Counted from the first letter of the stretch, positions 1 through 13,379 are shown. The stretch is 64,000 nucleotides of DNA from Epiperipatus broadwayi (GCA_028023455.1 JAQFVV010006221.1:9841011-9905010); one strand, 5' to 3'. Program-made: numbers and translations. Notes: generated by a model from the letters alone, not told the origin.

Positions 1-46
1 TAATTTTTTACTTATTATCTTTCAATAGAAAAATTTCAATTCTCCT

Positions 47-243
<197 letters not shown>

Positions 244-3200
244 CATCATCCTCATCATCTCACGTTTATTTCTAATAAACTAATAATAAAATTAATTAAT
301 ACCTGTAATTAAATATAATAAGGAATTTTACATGATATCTAACTACTCTTGAAAATAATAATAACAGTAAGCAACCAACATAATATAATGACTCACAACA
401 TTAAATCTATTTAAAAATTAAAATTTAGCAATAAAACATAAATAATATAATAAATTTTAATTAAACATTGTACAATCTCTCTTTGTTATGTGACATTCAT
501 GAAATATAATGTATTTTAATAGTGTGGCCATATCAAGTATATCTCTCATTGGTGTTGTGTCAGTTTTTTTAAAATAACCACCAATGATCATATCTTCTAT
601 GATAATAACAATAATATACTTTGTTACTCAATCAAGTATAATAAAAATAATATCTAAGTAATCTTAGGGATCATGTGCCAACAAAGTAATATTTTAAATT
701 ATTAATTTCTGTGGATCATGCAAGTAGAATGAAAAATGAAATAACAGCAGATAAATCACAACTCGACTAAGATAAGTTAAAAATAAAAGACAGTTAACAA
801 ATTTATTTATAAATTAAACAATATTATACTATTACATTATAATAGCAACATAATATAAAAAAATATTTACAAAAATAAAATAAGAAATAACATTATTTAA
901 CATAATATATATATATATATATTGTAACAGAATATAATATTCCGTTACATTATTTTAAAATGAAAATAAAAAGATCGTAAATAAAAATTGATTTATTAAA
1001 AAGAAAAAAAACTTAAAAACTGAAAATTAAAAGTTGTTTAATATATATATTGTCATGCAGATGGAAAACTTAAACTATTTTAAGAAAAAAGTATTTGAAA
1101 GTATTTTTTTTTGTAAAAAAAAAAAGGAAAAATATAAAGATTGATATTTTAAAAATAGAAATAATGTGATTTCTATAACCTTAGAAAATGGAAATGATTG
1201 TTTTATTAATTAAATGATTGTTCGAAAGCAAACTGGCCCTTGAGGCACTTAAAATAAATTAAATGGTAAGAGAATACAAAGAAATTAAATGACCAATGCA
1301 AGCATGAAAATGACAGCTCGGACCATAACTGAAACATGAAAGGATTAGTGATGTCTTGCCAGTTGAATCCAAAGATTGGATGATAAAAGACTAATAAAAA
1401 TATAAAAGCCAAATTATTATTATAATTGGGATCTTAGAGCTGACTATGAATATATCATTATAACTAGCTATATTGCAGATTTTCACGATGTGGAAGTCTG
1501 CAATAAATTTAATTTTCCGGACAACCAGCTGAGGCTTCTGGATGACAGTTCCTGACCAAATGCATGGCAAGTAGCAGTTTCATTTCAAAGAAGGACAAAA
1601 TCTACAAAAGGGATCATGAAGATGGACTTTTAAATCTGCTCAATCCATAAAGTATGAACTCTTGTGTCTATCTAATAAGAACTTTCATGAAATTGCAATT
1701 AATTAATAGCTGAAAATAAGAACTCTTATCTGACTTAAAGAATGCAAATTCAATTGTTAATATTTTTTATGCAGATGTTTAAGCAATCATTTCCATTTCA
1801 TTTTTTTTGTGTGTATTATGTTTTAACTAAAATGTATTAAATTTAAAGTTGGGTGTAGATAGCTGCATGGATAAAGATTAATAACTATGTTTAAATTCGT
1901 TTATGTTTAATTTAAGGAATTTTAATTTCAGGCTATTTGTTTCATAGTTAGGGCAATGCTTGTGGAGGGATATATGGGTGTTTATGTTAATGTAATGTGA
2001 AGCATGTTTAGCATTCAGGGCAACATTCCCAACTGAATGCATGACCCCAAAGAGACAGTCATATCATTGAAATGGTCGAAGATGTATTTCCTGCACCATT
2101 GACCCCTTCTAGCTCCATGGACAGGGATTTATAAGATGGCAGAAAGACCACTCTCCCCCATACATAGCACTCTTTTAAAAAATTATATACATGATTCCTT
2201 AGTCAGGCAGTTGAACTTTCCTGTTCTGGACACAGATCATTTCCTTCAAATAATATCACGCTGTCAGATGCACATTCCTGTCAGCATGGTTTTATGCTAG
2301 CATCTTCATATTACATTGGTTGCAAATATATATCTGGAAGCTGACATTGGGTTGACTATGAACTTTTAGTCTGAAATTGAATGAATGTTTTGATAAGTTT
2401 TTAAGTGGAAAAAAATCTATGTAGACTATCTATACTCAACATGCTAAAGTAAAATATAATTTAAATATTCATCTGTGCAGTCTATTAAAATAGTAATTTA
2501 AATTTTAAAAAAATTAATGTTAAAATCTAAAAATAAATTTATTCCTCAATTTTAAATGTGCATTAATAAAATCTATTTGTGTGATAATTATTGGCAGTGG
2601 CTTTTATTTTATTGTTTTAAATATTAATATATTTTGAGAATCTAAATCTATTAAAACTTATAAAAATGTTTAAAATCTCTGCTACTCTATGAGCTAGTGA
2701 CATGGGGTAAACAGTCAGAATAATATATATAAATTTTTTTTTGAATCTTAACTTACATATCTGCCTACTATATAAATTTTTCTAGGTTCAAATGCCTAGA
2801 TGGCGCCCTTGTATGGCAGATACATTAAAGGCCCTTGCAGTGACCATTAATATATATATATAGTAAATCTTATCAATAAATACAAGAAATAAAGTAAGAT
2901 AGCCTTCATTCTGGCCATTTCAAAATAAAATAAAACTTACAACAGTAATGAAAATATGTAATCCTCATTCAATAAAATAGTATTCTATTATTTGTATTGA
3001 GAATAATTACAATAAATTTCCCAATTTCTAAGAAAACTTAATATCACCCTTATTGTGTTATAAAATATACTTCTTATGATGTAGTGCATCAATATAAGTT
3101 TATATTTAAAATACACAAGTTAAAATTCAACAAGTAAAATATTTAAAAAAAAATTATTAAAGACCTTCTTTGCAGTTTAGAAAAGTATCTTCCTAATATT

Positions 3201-4310
3201 TGAATAACAGAAAATTTTTATACAAAAATATGAAAATCTCCTATAAAAAATTAACTATTTATGCAAAACCCTTAAGAGATAATTTCATAAATTTTTTGTA
3301 ACATAAATGGGTTTGAATTATTTATAATAAAATATTAAAAAACTAACCATAAATTATATTGCTTGATATTTGTATTACTTTTTGTTTTTATACTCTTGCA
3401 TTTATCTTATCATTCAAAATCATTTTCACTATTCTTACTTTTATTCTGATTTGAATATGCATATGTTTAAGCTAAGTGATCTGTACTACTTGTAGGAAAA
3501 TCAATCATTCTTCTCTTATGTTATATACTATAACAATCATCAATTATCTCAACATCATTTGTGGAAAAAATTCTATATACTTCATCTTGCCCTCTCACAA
3601 AATTATCAACTTTAATCAATTTAGTCATTACTTTACCAACTTATAAAACTACCCTCTACAATAATTCCTGTGGTGATAGATAGTGGTTCAAGTGTAGGAT
3701 ATGGAATATAACAAGAATGACTCAAAAGAGATAATATTATCATGGATCCACTTCAAATTATAATAATAGGTCTGAATTCATCAGCCACCTAAGATTCAAG
3801 TCATGGCCCTATTATCACTTATTAATGATAAAGAAATGCAACTGTCCAAAGGAAAATGATATACAGCCCTATGTTATCTAGATATTTTAATAATTTTTAA
3901 AATATGGAAATATAATTCACATACAACAGTTTTCAACATACCCCAAACAACTAGGATTTCATATGAATATTACTCTCCTGACCACCATCCTATATCTTCC
4001 ACACTGAATAACTTACTTAACATCATAAAATATACAAATCATATTCTAAAATAATTTCTAAACTAACAATATTAAAGATACAACAAAGATCTAAATTCAT
4101 TTCATGTTTTTTTTTAAAGTTTTCAAGCACAAATACTCTTGATAAAAATATATATCAGTACTATGCATTTATTTATTTGAGATTATATAATTTAGAGATT
4201 GGTATTAGGTCTTTCTCTGTATTCTGCAGATAACATTCATAAAAAATAACATTAATAATGTAATGATGTTATATAATATACGCATATTCAAGCACTCATA
4301 TTAACTCTTT
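244..4310. other. AT-rich stretch without recognisable features
   Basis: Mostly AT-rich DNA with scattered A and T runs. Two slightly GC-richer patches (about 1480-1620 and 1940-2330) have no long reading frame and no repeat relation I could see. Small (TA)n runs occur near 905-922 and 2851-2862. I see no exon, RNA gene or transposon end that I can support. Confidence 0.6.
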
Positions 4311-5046
4311 CCCTGCCTCTTACGAGGCTCCTCGTTGACATCTGACATCACTTTAACTCAGCCAGTTTTTATACGAAAATATTCGTTAAACACGTATTGA
4401 ATTCGTTTTTAAAAGTTCTGTAAGATGGTGCCATCTTCCGATTTATTTTACAAGGAAAAAATAAAAAAAAACACATTTAAACCTAAACAAAGAAGGAACA
4501 TTATTTGTGATTGGTTCTTAGCATGCTCTCAGCCGAAAAAGACATTCTGATTGGCTGGAAAGAACAAAGAAACCCGAAAAAAAAAAAAAAAAAACTCCGA
4601 GTTTTTTTTTTAATATATGTTTTATATTTTTATATATTTATTTTTGTAAAATAATAATTTTTTTTAAAAAGAAAAAAAAAAAAACAAAATTATTTTTTAA
4701 AAAAATTTTTGATTTTTTTAAAAATAGATGAGGAAGTGAAAAAAAAAATTATTTTTTTTTTAAAAAAAAAAAATTTTTTTTTTTTTTTTTTTTAATATTT
4801 TTTTTTTTTTGGAATTATTAATTTTGAAAAAATAAAAAATAATATTTTTTTTTAAAAAAGTTTTCGTCTTCTTCACAACACAAAAAATAAAAAAATATTT
4901 TTTATAAAAATATATGTGGTGAAGATGATATTAATAAGAAAGATTTTTTAAAAAAAGGTTTTTTTTTGTTTTTGGGGGGGGGGGAAAAAAAAAAGATTTT
5001 TTTTTTCTAATACAACCAATAATAAAATTAGCGGTTAAAAGGTTAA
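4311..5046. mobile_element. TTAA-flanked non-autonomous DNA element (piggyBac-like MITE candidate)
   Basis: The segment starts TTAACTCTTTCCCTGC and ends GCGGTTAAAAGGTTAA. Read inward from the two ends, these are imperfect inverted repeats carrying TTAA, the target duplication used by piggyBac-type elements. The left 250 bp is moderately complex (4311-4560). The rest is dominated by A and T homopolymers. There is no transposase frame, so it would be non-autonomous. The inverted repeats are short and only moderately matched. Confidence 0.45.
4575..5000. repeat. Homopolymer-dominated A/T low-complexity tract
   Basis: Runs of A or T of up to about 20 bases alternate over some 400 bp and include a G9 run near 4975. 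It has almost no codon-like composition and lies inside the TTAA-flanked element. Sequencing or assembly errors in run lengths are likely here. Confidence 0.85.
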
Positions 5047-7667
5047 ATAAATATTTTTAAATATCCTTTTATGTTTTCAAACATTCATCTGTATTTATCA
5101 ATTCTTTTATAAAAAATACACGTGGTAATTTCTATCAGCAGTTCATTCCACTGTTTAATATTAAATTCAAGCAATAGTAAATATTAATTTTAAAATACTA
5201 AAAAATATTTTTTTAAAAAAAATACAAAATCATTAAGCAAAATATAATCTAAATAATAAAAAGACATTACTAATGATCTTAGCCATTACTAAGGTCATTC
5301 ATGGTGAACTGCTTCTTGGACCATACATTCAAAAAAATCAGTTATGATTGTAATTTACCTTGTTTAAAAAATTACTTTCTGAATACCCAATTTTATCATT
5401 TAACATTCTAATAATAATAAAATTAATATATTTTAAGATTAAATTTAAGATATAATAACAACAAGTTAGTTTTAAATAATAATAATAAAAAATGTAATAT
5501 GCTAAATATTAATGTTAGACTTAATATAAAAAAATAATGTTTTAAAGTTACAAAAAGATTTTTTCTTCCCTCCTGCTCATAAGCTAAATACTTGTTGGAA
5601 TTTTGCACCATTGCCTAATTATGGTTAGACAGTTTTGTGCACAAATCATACTCTTATCTTGGTACAATTAGAAGAAATGTATAAATAATAAAAATACAAT
5701 CCAGTAAAAATCCAAAAAGAATATTAATAATCCTGAAGAAATAATTGTTCATTCCAGTTTTTTTCTCTGGGTATTTATTCAGGCATATAATATCTTCTTA
5801 AAATATTTTACAGATCCATTTATGAAAATATTTATTTATATTTGCAGATTTATTTAATAAATATAATTTAAGTAAGATTCACATTTTCCAACAGTAAAAA
5901 ACATTAGTAGCAAACATTGCATAATATAATATTTATTTAATATGTTTATCAGTAGACCTGTAGTTCTGGAATTAAAATAAATATTTTTTTCTTTAAAAAA
6001 AATGAGATTTTTTTATCATTTTAAACATATCTTTTCACTAAATATTTTCTTTTCCAGTTAAAAAGACAGTTATATCATCCAAAGCATTTATTATCTGTTA
6101 TAATTTCAATCTTTTAAAAAGATGTATTGGAGTTCATTATTTTTAGATAAAATTATTTTTTAAAGTATATAATTTTATTTATTGATTTGATTGATATCCT
6201 TTTAAAAGCATAAAAAACATTCAAGTCATCTTTTTCAATTTGTCTTTAAATACATTGTTCTTAAAATGTAAGCCCATTTTGATTACTTTAAAAAAATGTG
6301 AATTATTACTATCAATTATATAAAAAAACAGTCATTCATCATATGATAAAACATTTTAAATTCAATTTTAAACTTAGTGGCAGAGTCTTAATTTCTCTTT
6401 TTTTCTTTTTTTCTTTCTTTCAAATTTAACACTATGATAAAGATTTTTAATTAATATATGATTTCTCTTAATTGACTTTAATAAATTATTTTTATTGTAA
6501 TATGATAATGCTATTTCAAATAAATGCTCACTCACTCCTGACATACTATTTATAAAAATTTCAAACCCTTACATAAATCTTATCTGATGTTGCAGTATAT
6601 TCCTTGACCTTTAGTGTTCATAATCCCAATATTTAAGTAACTATTATCAGATTCCATAGAATTATTGAGGTCCTAATACAAGTTCAAGTATGAATAGACT
6701 GACAGGAAAATTTAGTGTTTAGTGAATCATTATTTAAATAGTTATTCCAATTATATTTTTGCAAAACACTTTTAAATAAAATAATAATAAAAAAGAAATG
6801 ACTACTGTCATAATATAAAAAAATATAGTTATAAATTTCAAACTAAATCTGTCTTAATACAAATCTGTAAAATACTGTATCACTAAAATCACTGAAATCA
6901 TTGAAATCACTGAAAATCTATAATAAATCTGTCTAGACTGGCTATAACCTCTCTTTTTATATTGATCTTAATCCAATGATCTCATTGGTCAATGCTGCTT
7001 GTACAAATCTGCTAATTTACATAACTACATCTACATCACCTTTAAAATTAAAACAATTATAAAATAACTTAAATATTAAATATTTTTATCTAAAAAATAA
7101 ATATTCTTATTAAAACAATTTTTTAATATTTAAATAACCCGAAATTGACTTAAAAATATTAGATTTAAATAAAATGATAATTTTATTTATTACTTTGCTA
7201 ATATTATCCCTAGACTTAAAAATTTGTTACATACTATTATGTATCAAATTTTTATTAACAAACTAATATTAAAATTTTTGTTCCCTAACTTTTTGAAAGC
7301 ACATTTTAAAGTAATATTAAATTAACTATTTTTAAATATTTTAAACAAAAATAATTATCATAAACCTATAATATAAAATATTTATTGCTATAATTAAGCT
7401 ATTCTATCTCTGTAGTATTTTTTAAATATAATAAATAAAAATCAATATTATCTTTTAAACAATTTATTGTATCATTTTATATTTAATTCATCTCCAAATG
7501 AGTTCAAACTATGTAATATATCTTTATAAGCTCCTTCTACTGAGTTTGAACCCCAATTATCTATAATATTAAAATTATATGCTAGAAAATAACCTAAATT
7601 CAATTTCTTAAAAAAACATAATTACTTTTCAAACCCTACCTAAACTATCAGTACTTATTATAAAGGG
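5047..7667. other. AT-rich stretch without recognisable features
   Basis: AT-rich throughout. A short imperfect array of ATCACTGAA-like units lies at about 6880-6920. No open frame of substance, transposon terminus or RNA gene was recognised. Confidence 0.6.
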
Positions 7668-8054
7668 TACAATATATATATTTAAACAGTGCTCAGTTTA
7701 TATTAAGATAGAAAATCTTTAACCTTAATGGACTGGCTTTAATACTCTTCAACTTTGAATTCTCCAGCTATTCATATTAGTGAAAATCTGATAATGAATG
7801 CTCAAAGCCCTTGTTGATGCCAATATTGTTGTCATACCCATGTTGACTGTAAGTCATCCCTGTTCTGCATATTTAAATGGGTATATTAATGGTCTGAAGT
7901 CAACATTGATATGACAACAACACTGGCATCAGCAAGGCTGTAAACATTGCAGATTTTCAATAATATGGATGATTGAAGAGTTGAATGGTAGAGAGAATTA
8001 AAGCCTGTTCATTAAAGTTGTAGATTAGTTATCTTAGAAATAAACTGAACACTG

Positions 8055-8055
<1 letters not shown>

Positions 8056-8119
<64 letters not shown>
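8056..8119. repeat. Compound (TA)n(TG)n(AG)n microsatellite
   Basis: Three adjacent dinucleotide tracts inside the family A copy, just before the hammerhead. Other family A copies carry a short TATATA run at the same place, so this is an expansion of an internal site. Confidence 0.9.
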
Positions 8120-8187
8120 TGACAGTCTGGACCAACAAATGAGTGATAGTTCAGCACAATATATGTATATCTTGAAGATCATTTATC
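8118..8187 (+). ncRNA. Degraded hammerhead ribozyme (family A)
   Basis: It aligns base for base with better family A ribozymes. The stem I strand TCTGGACCAAC is kept, but the CTGATGA core reads ACAAATGA and the GAAA reads CAAT. Both catalytic boxes are mutated, so self-cleavage is not expected. Confidence 0.6.
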
Positions 8188-8659
8188 TTTTTCACATGTA
8201 TGTGGTCATGTGTATCTGTTATATAAGATAAAGTAGATAGCTGAAGGGGCTTAAAAGTCTGTTATTAAATTCCCTCTAATTGTTTAACTTTTCTAAGAAT
8301 ATAAAGTGATAGATTTTAGTTAAGGTCATCTTGACAAAGCTTAGCTGATTAATGGGAGTTATTATTAATCAATCTAGACAAAATTTTGTTTTATCTAACT
8401 TTATTTTTAAAGATACTGGAAGTTGTTTTTATTCTCTAAAATCAATCCAAATTTATCCACATCATTTGCAATTATTTATAACAGGAACATTTTCATTATG
8501 CAGATTAATGGTGTCTTTTAAATAGGATTTTCAGAAGAATCTGTAGTAGCAATTTAAAATTTAGATTTTTGTATAATTACTTCTTACTCTGGCCATCTTT
8601 AAAGAGTGATGCCTTCTTTTTGATTTATTATAACTCAACAAGCATTACTTACAATATTT

Positions 8660-11150
8660 TGATTAATGGGGATCATCACCATCAACCATTATTAATTCAT
8701 TGCAGCATGAAGGTCTGTCTCTTCAAGTTCAATTCATTTTCTCTGATCTCTAGCTTCTCTTCTCCACATCACTCATGTACACTTTCTTATTTCATTCATT
8801 CATGTCACATGTGATCTATTTCTGGGTTTTTACAATCTTTTTGAATTCAATTTAAGATTTTAATTGTTTATCTATTATCATCTCTTTTAGAAATATGTCC
8901 AGCCAAATTCTATTTGAGTCTTTTTAATTCTTTCAGTGGTGTCAATATGACCTGTTTGTTCTCTTAGCCATGTATTGCATTTTCAATATCTTCTTGTTAC
9001 TTCTAAAATACATCACTTCATATTTCTTTGAGTAATCTGAAGCCTCTGCATTGCTTTTCTATTAAGTATCCAAGTATCAGATCCATAAGTAAGAACTGGT
9101 AAAATACATTTATTTAAAATGTTCCTTTTCAAATACATGGGCATATTTCATTTTAATATTAAGTTATTTGTACCAAAAAGCACTCCAACCAAGTTTAATT
9201 CTATGATCTTCATCCACTATGTTTCCATGTGTAGTAACAATATGACCAAGATATTTCTAGTTGTTAATTTCCTCTACCTCATCATCAATTTTTATTTTCA
9301 TCTTTTGAGAAAATCCATTGAATTACTTTAGTCTTTTTAACATTTACCTTTTCTTACTTTCATCTGATAACTCTTGTTACATTTCCTGAAGCTCTGAAGT
9401 ATTATTTTCAAAAACAAGTATATCATCTGCAAAATCTAAATGACTTAAATAATCTCCATCTACTTTTATTCCTTTAGGTTCTCATTTTAATCCACAAAAT
9501 ACTTTTTACAGCATTGCTGTAAAAAGTTTTAGAGATATGGAGTCCCCTATCTTATACCCTTCTCAATGTTAACCTTCCTAGTATCATTATGTAATCTAAT
9601 TGTTATTGTTGCATTTTTCTAAATATTCTCCAGAATATGACAATATCCTGGATCTATACCTTGATAATCCAATGCTTTAATCACTGAAAAAAGACTTATA
9701 GACTCAAATGTCTTTTCATAATTTACAAATCCAAAGCAATTCATATTCACTGGTTCTTTTTATAACATATCTCAATACTTGGATATGATATACTGTAATA
9801 AAACCACTTTTAAATCTATCTTGTTCATTTGGTACATTGAAATCCAATGTTTACTGTGGTTGAGTTGTAATTATCTTGTTTGTACCTTGTATAAAACATG
9901 ATAAAAGACTGACACATCTGTAATTTCTAATATCTTCTTTATCATCTTTTTAAAATATTAATATTAATACTGCATTCTTCCAATCATCTGGTACATCTTT
10001 ATCATTTAGACATTTGGTATATAACTTTGCCAAGATGTTTTCTATTTTTTCACCTGCTTCTCTTAATGTATCGATTATAATTCAATCATTACCTGGAGCG
10101 CTTTTCTTCTTCATAAATTTAATTGCATATCTCACTTCTTCATTTAAAATCCTGGGAAATATATAAGATAGAATAGATGTAGAAGGTACTTGTTTTTTGT
10201 TACTATATAATCTTTGATAGAACTCTTCTACACATTTCATGATATCATCTCTCTTTTTAGTAATAGTTTTATTGCAGATATAAGTTTCCTACTAATACCA
10301 AAATGTTGTTTTACACTCTTGAGATTTTTATTCTCTTCTATAGATTTCCTTGCTAATTCACAATTATACTTTCTTAGATCATCATCAATTCTTTTTTGCA
10401 CCATTTTATAAAATTCAAAACATTCACTTCTTTTTAATGCATCATTTTTATATATCTTCATATTCCTTTTTTCTTCATAAATTTTCTAAGCTCAATAGAA
10501 ATTTTATTGACCAATTGTTGCTTTTTTCTACCAGCTATCTTTGTTGTAGTTTTTAAAAGTGTATTAGTTATTTTCCTGTTAATTTCATTCACATTTGAAT
10601 CATGTTCAAAATCTACTAATACTTGAAAATGAGTTGCAAGTTCTAATTTAAATTCATTAGAATGTTTCTGAAGATTAGGAATATCAACCGTAAATATTAT
10701 TTTCTTAATATTTTTGTCTCTCTAGTTTTGCATTAACTTGTATCTTACATCTTACTAATCAATGATCACTTATTGTGTTGAATTTATTAAGAATATTACA
10801 ATCTTGAAATATGTATTTTCTGTTAGTCAAAATATAATCCAATCCTGCTGTACCTTCATTTGGATGGTCCGATGTATATTTCCTTTTAACATTTTTCTCA
10901 AAAAAGAATTCATAATATAAAGTTTTTCTTTTTCTGCAAACTCCACAAGTCTATGTCCTCTCTCATTTCTATTACCACAACCAAATTTATCTTCAACTCT
11001 TTCATCTTTTATTTGTTTACCAATTTTGGCATTAAAGACTCCCATAACAACTTTAAAATGTTTACTCTGATCAAAAGCCTTTTGTACATCCATATAAAAA
11101 TCTTCTACTACATCATCACTATGAAAACTTGTTGGGCATCAACCTCAATT
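8660..11150 (-). pseudogene. RTE-type LINE, 5'-truncated and decayed
   Basis: Read on the minus strand, this runs from an endonuclease domain (10827-11093, with MGVFNAKIGK for the family's G-D-F-N-A-K box and then GNRNERGHRLVEFAEKEKLY) through a linker with KQHFGISRKLISAIK (about 10237-10461) into a reverse transcriptase. The RT catalytic box LDFADDILVF is preserved at about 9420-9440. The C-terminal end and a (GAT)-type tail lie near 8670-8700. Many stops and frameshifts interrupt it. The endonuclease resembles the exonuclease-endonuclease-phosphatase domain of RTE/BovB elements, which is why I call it RTE. Two other fossils of the same lineage lie at 30050-32028 and 56130-56970. Confidence 0.85.
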
Positions 11151-11479
11151 ATCTGCATTTGGTGTCTGCTACTAAGTTATTCAACTTATTCGATGAGGGC
11201 AAAACTTTAGAAATAACTCGCTTTCAAATGCCTTGCTTTTGAAGCTTTGCTTAAACACAGATAAAATCTGAAGCTAAGTAAACAGCTTTCTTACTTTACT
11301 TTAAAGTTTTTTTTAAAGTCATCATTATATATTTGAAAATATTTGAAAACCAGGCACTCTTCACAATCCTGGGAGCTTAATTGTAAGTATAGAGGATTTG
11401 AACTCAGATTTTCAAGCACCCTTCAACTATCCACACTATCTCATACAACTAATACACATGACCACACACATGTAGAAAA

Positions 11480-11547
11480 GATTAATAATCACCAATATAC
11501 ATATTTCATGCTAAACCAACACTCATCAGTTGGTCCAGATTATCATC
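11480..11547 (-). ncRNA. Hammerhead ribozyme, type I, family A copy 1
   Basis: On the minus strand: CTGATGA (11529-11523), then a stem II of GTGTT/AGCAT with loop GGTTT and two G-U pairs, then GAAA (11507-11504). The short stem III is AUAUGUAU, followed by A at the cleavage position (triplet AUA). Stem I is ACCAA/UUGGU, then an internal loop, then an outer AU-rich helix (GATAAT with ATTATTAATC). All core bases of the family are present. Confidence 0.82.
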
Positions 11548-11956
11548 TCCCACACATATATATAATCAATGCTCAGTTTATATTAAGATAGCAAATCTTC
11601 ATACTTTAATGGACAGGCTTCAATCCACTGCAACTGCCAACTTTTCAGCCATCCATATCATTGAAAATCTGATGATGAAATCTCAAATCCCATGCTGATG
11701 CTAATATTATTGCCATGTCCATGTTGCCCTGAAGTCACTCTGACCCCTCATGTATAGGACAGTATCCATTAAATACATATAAGAGGGATGGACAGGATAC
11801 AAGCTTGATATGTAAATATCTGAAAACCAGGCACTCTTCACAAACCTGGGAGCTTAATTGTAAGTATAGAGGATTTGAACTCAGATTTTCAAGCACCCTT
11901 CAACTATCCACACTATCTCATACAACTGATACACATGACCACACACATGTAGAAAA

Positions 11957-12023
11957 GATTAATAATCACCAATATGCGTATTTCGTGCTAAACCAGCACT
12001 CATCAGTTGGTCCAGATTATCAT
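11957..12023 (-). ncRNA. Hammerhead ribozyme, type I, family A copy 2 (best family A copy)
   Basis: On the minus strand: CTGATGA (12006-12000), a perfect five-pair stem II GTGCT/AGCAC around loop GGTTT, and GAAA (11984-11981). Stem III is AU-ACGC-AU and cleavage is predicted after A at 11973. Stem I pairs ACCAA with UUGGU next to the core, and AU-rich strands beyond an internal loop. Compared with copy 1, two stem II differences restore Watson-Crick pairs (G-U to G-C), which supports selection on structure. Confidence 0.88.
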
Positions 12024-12192
12024 ATCTCACACATATATATAATCAATGCTCAGTTTATATTAAGACAGCAAATCTTCATACTTTAATGGACAGGCTTCAA
12101 TCTACTGCAACTTCCAACTTTTCAGCCATCCATATCATTGAAAATCTGATGATGAAAACTCAAATTCCATGCTGATGCTAATATTATTGCAT

Positions 12193-12339
12193 AAAAGACC
12201 CAGAAGGAGACCACATGTAAGATGGATGGATGAAATAAGAAAATGTGTAGGGGTGATGTGGAGAAGAGAAGCTAAAGATCGGAGAAGATGGATTAAACTT
12301 GGAGAGACCTTCATCCTGCAGTGGATTGATAATGGTTGA
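12193..12339 (+). pseudogene. RTE LINE 3' end (C-terminal 48 codons)
   Basis: An open stretch encodes RWMDEIRKCVGVMWRREAKD and then GETFILQWIDNG followed by a stop. This is the conserved extreme C-terminus of this RTE lineage, also seen at 32781-32859 and near 56840-56950. A (GAT)n tail at 12343-12365 follows, as expected for RTE 3' ends. It joins the family A array directly at 12190/12191. Everything upstream of these codons is missing, which fits extreme 5' truncation. Confidence 0.85.
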
Positions 12340-12365
12340 TAATGTAGATGATGATGATGATGAAT

Positions 12366-13379
12366 AAATTATTAATATTACCAACTCTTTTTCAAATGTA
12401 TACACTGAAAGGTTATATCTTAAACGTATAATTATCGCTCTTATGATAATTAATTTTCAATCATCACCTTATAGTATTGATATTAATTATTATATTGTTG
12501 TTTTGTTTTTTGTTTTTTTAAAAAAAAAGAGCTGTTAGCATTAAATGCGTTATTAAATTTTTTCCAAATGCAAACTAAGTTAAATTAATTAAATGGTACA
12601 GTTAGAAAATCTTAATTTATAAATAGAACACTGGAAAATTTTAAAAAGAAAATATTTTTATTTTGTACAATGATTTTATAGAAATTAATTATTAAAAACG
12701 TATTCTGAATATATATATAGCAGCCCCATATGCCTTTACTGCTCGAGACTGGTCGATCCAACCCGTGCGGGGCTTCTAAATATAAGTAAATATATATGAA
12801 TTATATGAATGCAAAGTATAGAGAATAATTGTCTGTAAGCAGAAATATTGTGAGAATAATTGTTTAAATACAAATAATTTTAATTTTAAAATATTTCTAA
12901 CATAAGTTTCCATCTTTTAAATAATACTACTTTCTAAAAATAAAGCAAACAAAAAAAAAATAAAAAATATAATATAGTAAATGTTTTTAATATAAATAAA
13001 AAAATTAAAGGAGAGCTGTAACCTAAAAGAGACATAAACACAGGAAGATTACATACGTACACAACAAAATAAATAAATAAGACGCAAAAAAAATCCTCTC
13101 TGATCATCAGAAAGAGTAAATTGTTGGGCATAATTAATAATTGATATAAAGGCTATACCCAATAATAGCCATGATAATATAAATAAATTATAGAAAATAA
13201 AATAAAAACCCTAATAAAAAGTGCACAGAACAAAAATTTAACCAATTAAAAAAAAAGAACAATTTTAATAATTTATGAGAATATCAGTTTTAATGAAATG
13301 AAGTCAAAGATGTTGCCTATCTGCATATTGTGAATTAAAAAGGAAAAGGAAATAGGACTTTTTATTGCATATGAGAGTA
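12366..13379. other. AT-rich stretch with one small GC-rich patch
   Basis: AT-rich DNA without a supported gene. The sequence around 12722-12775 is conspicuously GC-rich for this window and contains GGTCGATCC. It could be the remnant of a small RNA gene or repeat, but I cannot fold it into a convincing tRNA. Confidence 0.55.

Larger units (their letters stand above)
7668..8290. repeat. Family A element, inverted pair (HHR repeat)
   Basis: The left part (7668-7880) is family A on the minus strand and the right part (7886-8290) is family A on the plus strand, so the copies face each other across about 7880. Shared landmarks are the GCTCAGTTTATATTAAGATAG block, the TTAATGGACTGGCTTTAAT block and the GAAAATCTGATAATG block, each found again inverted on the right. 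The right copy continues through a TA/TG/AG microsatellite into a degraded hammerhead at 8118-8187. The left copy stops before its ribozyme. Confidence 0.75.
11344..12190 (-). repeat. Family A tandem array, 477-bp unit, about 1.8 copies
   Basis: Copy 1 starts at 11344 and copy 2 at 11821. The offset is exactly 477 bp at the start, at the ribozyme core (11523 to 12000) and at the predicted cleavage points. Each copy carries a hammerhead on the minus strand. A minus-strand transcript would be cut between 11973/11972 and 11496/11495, releasing a 477-nt RNA. Copy 2 ends at about 12190, where it abuts an RTE tail. The 82- and 93-residue plus-strand frames here are antisense by-products of the repeat. 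The size is slightly above that usual for animal retrozymes. Confidence 0.85.

Noticed and set aside
11343-12086. Two similar plus-strand frames of 82 and 93 residues that look like a duplicated small gene
   Set aside because: They are antisense to the 477-bp ribozyme repeat and arise because the two repeat copies are similar; other family A copies do not keep the frame.
11344-12190. CRISPR-like array
   Set aside because: The unit is 477 bp with no short repeat/spacer alternation, and the genome is eukaryotic.
12722-12775. GC-rich patch as a tRNA gene
   Set aside because: It contains a B-box-like GGTCGATCC but no A box at proper spacing and no cloverleaf.
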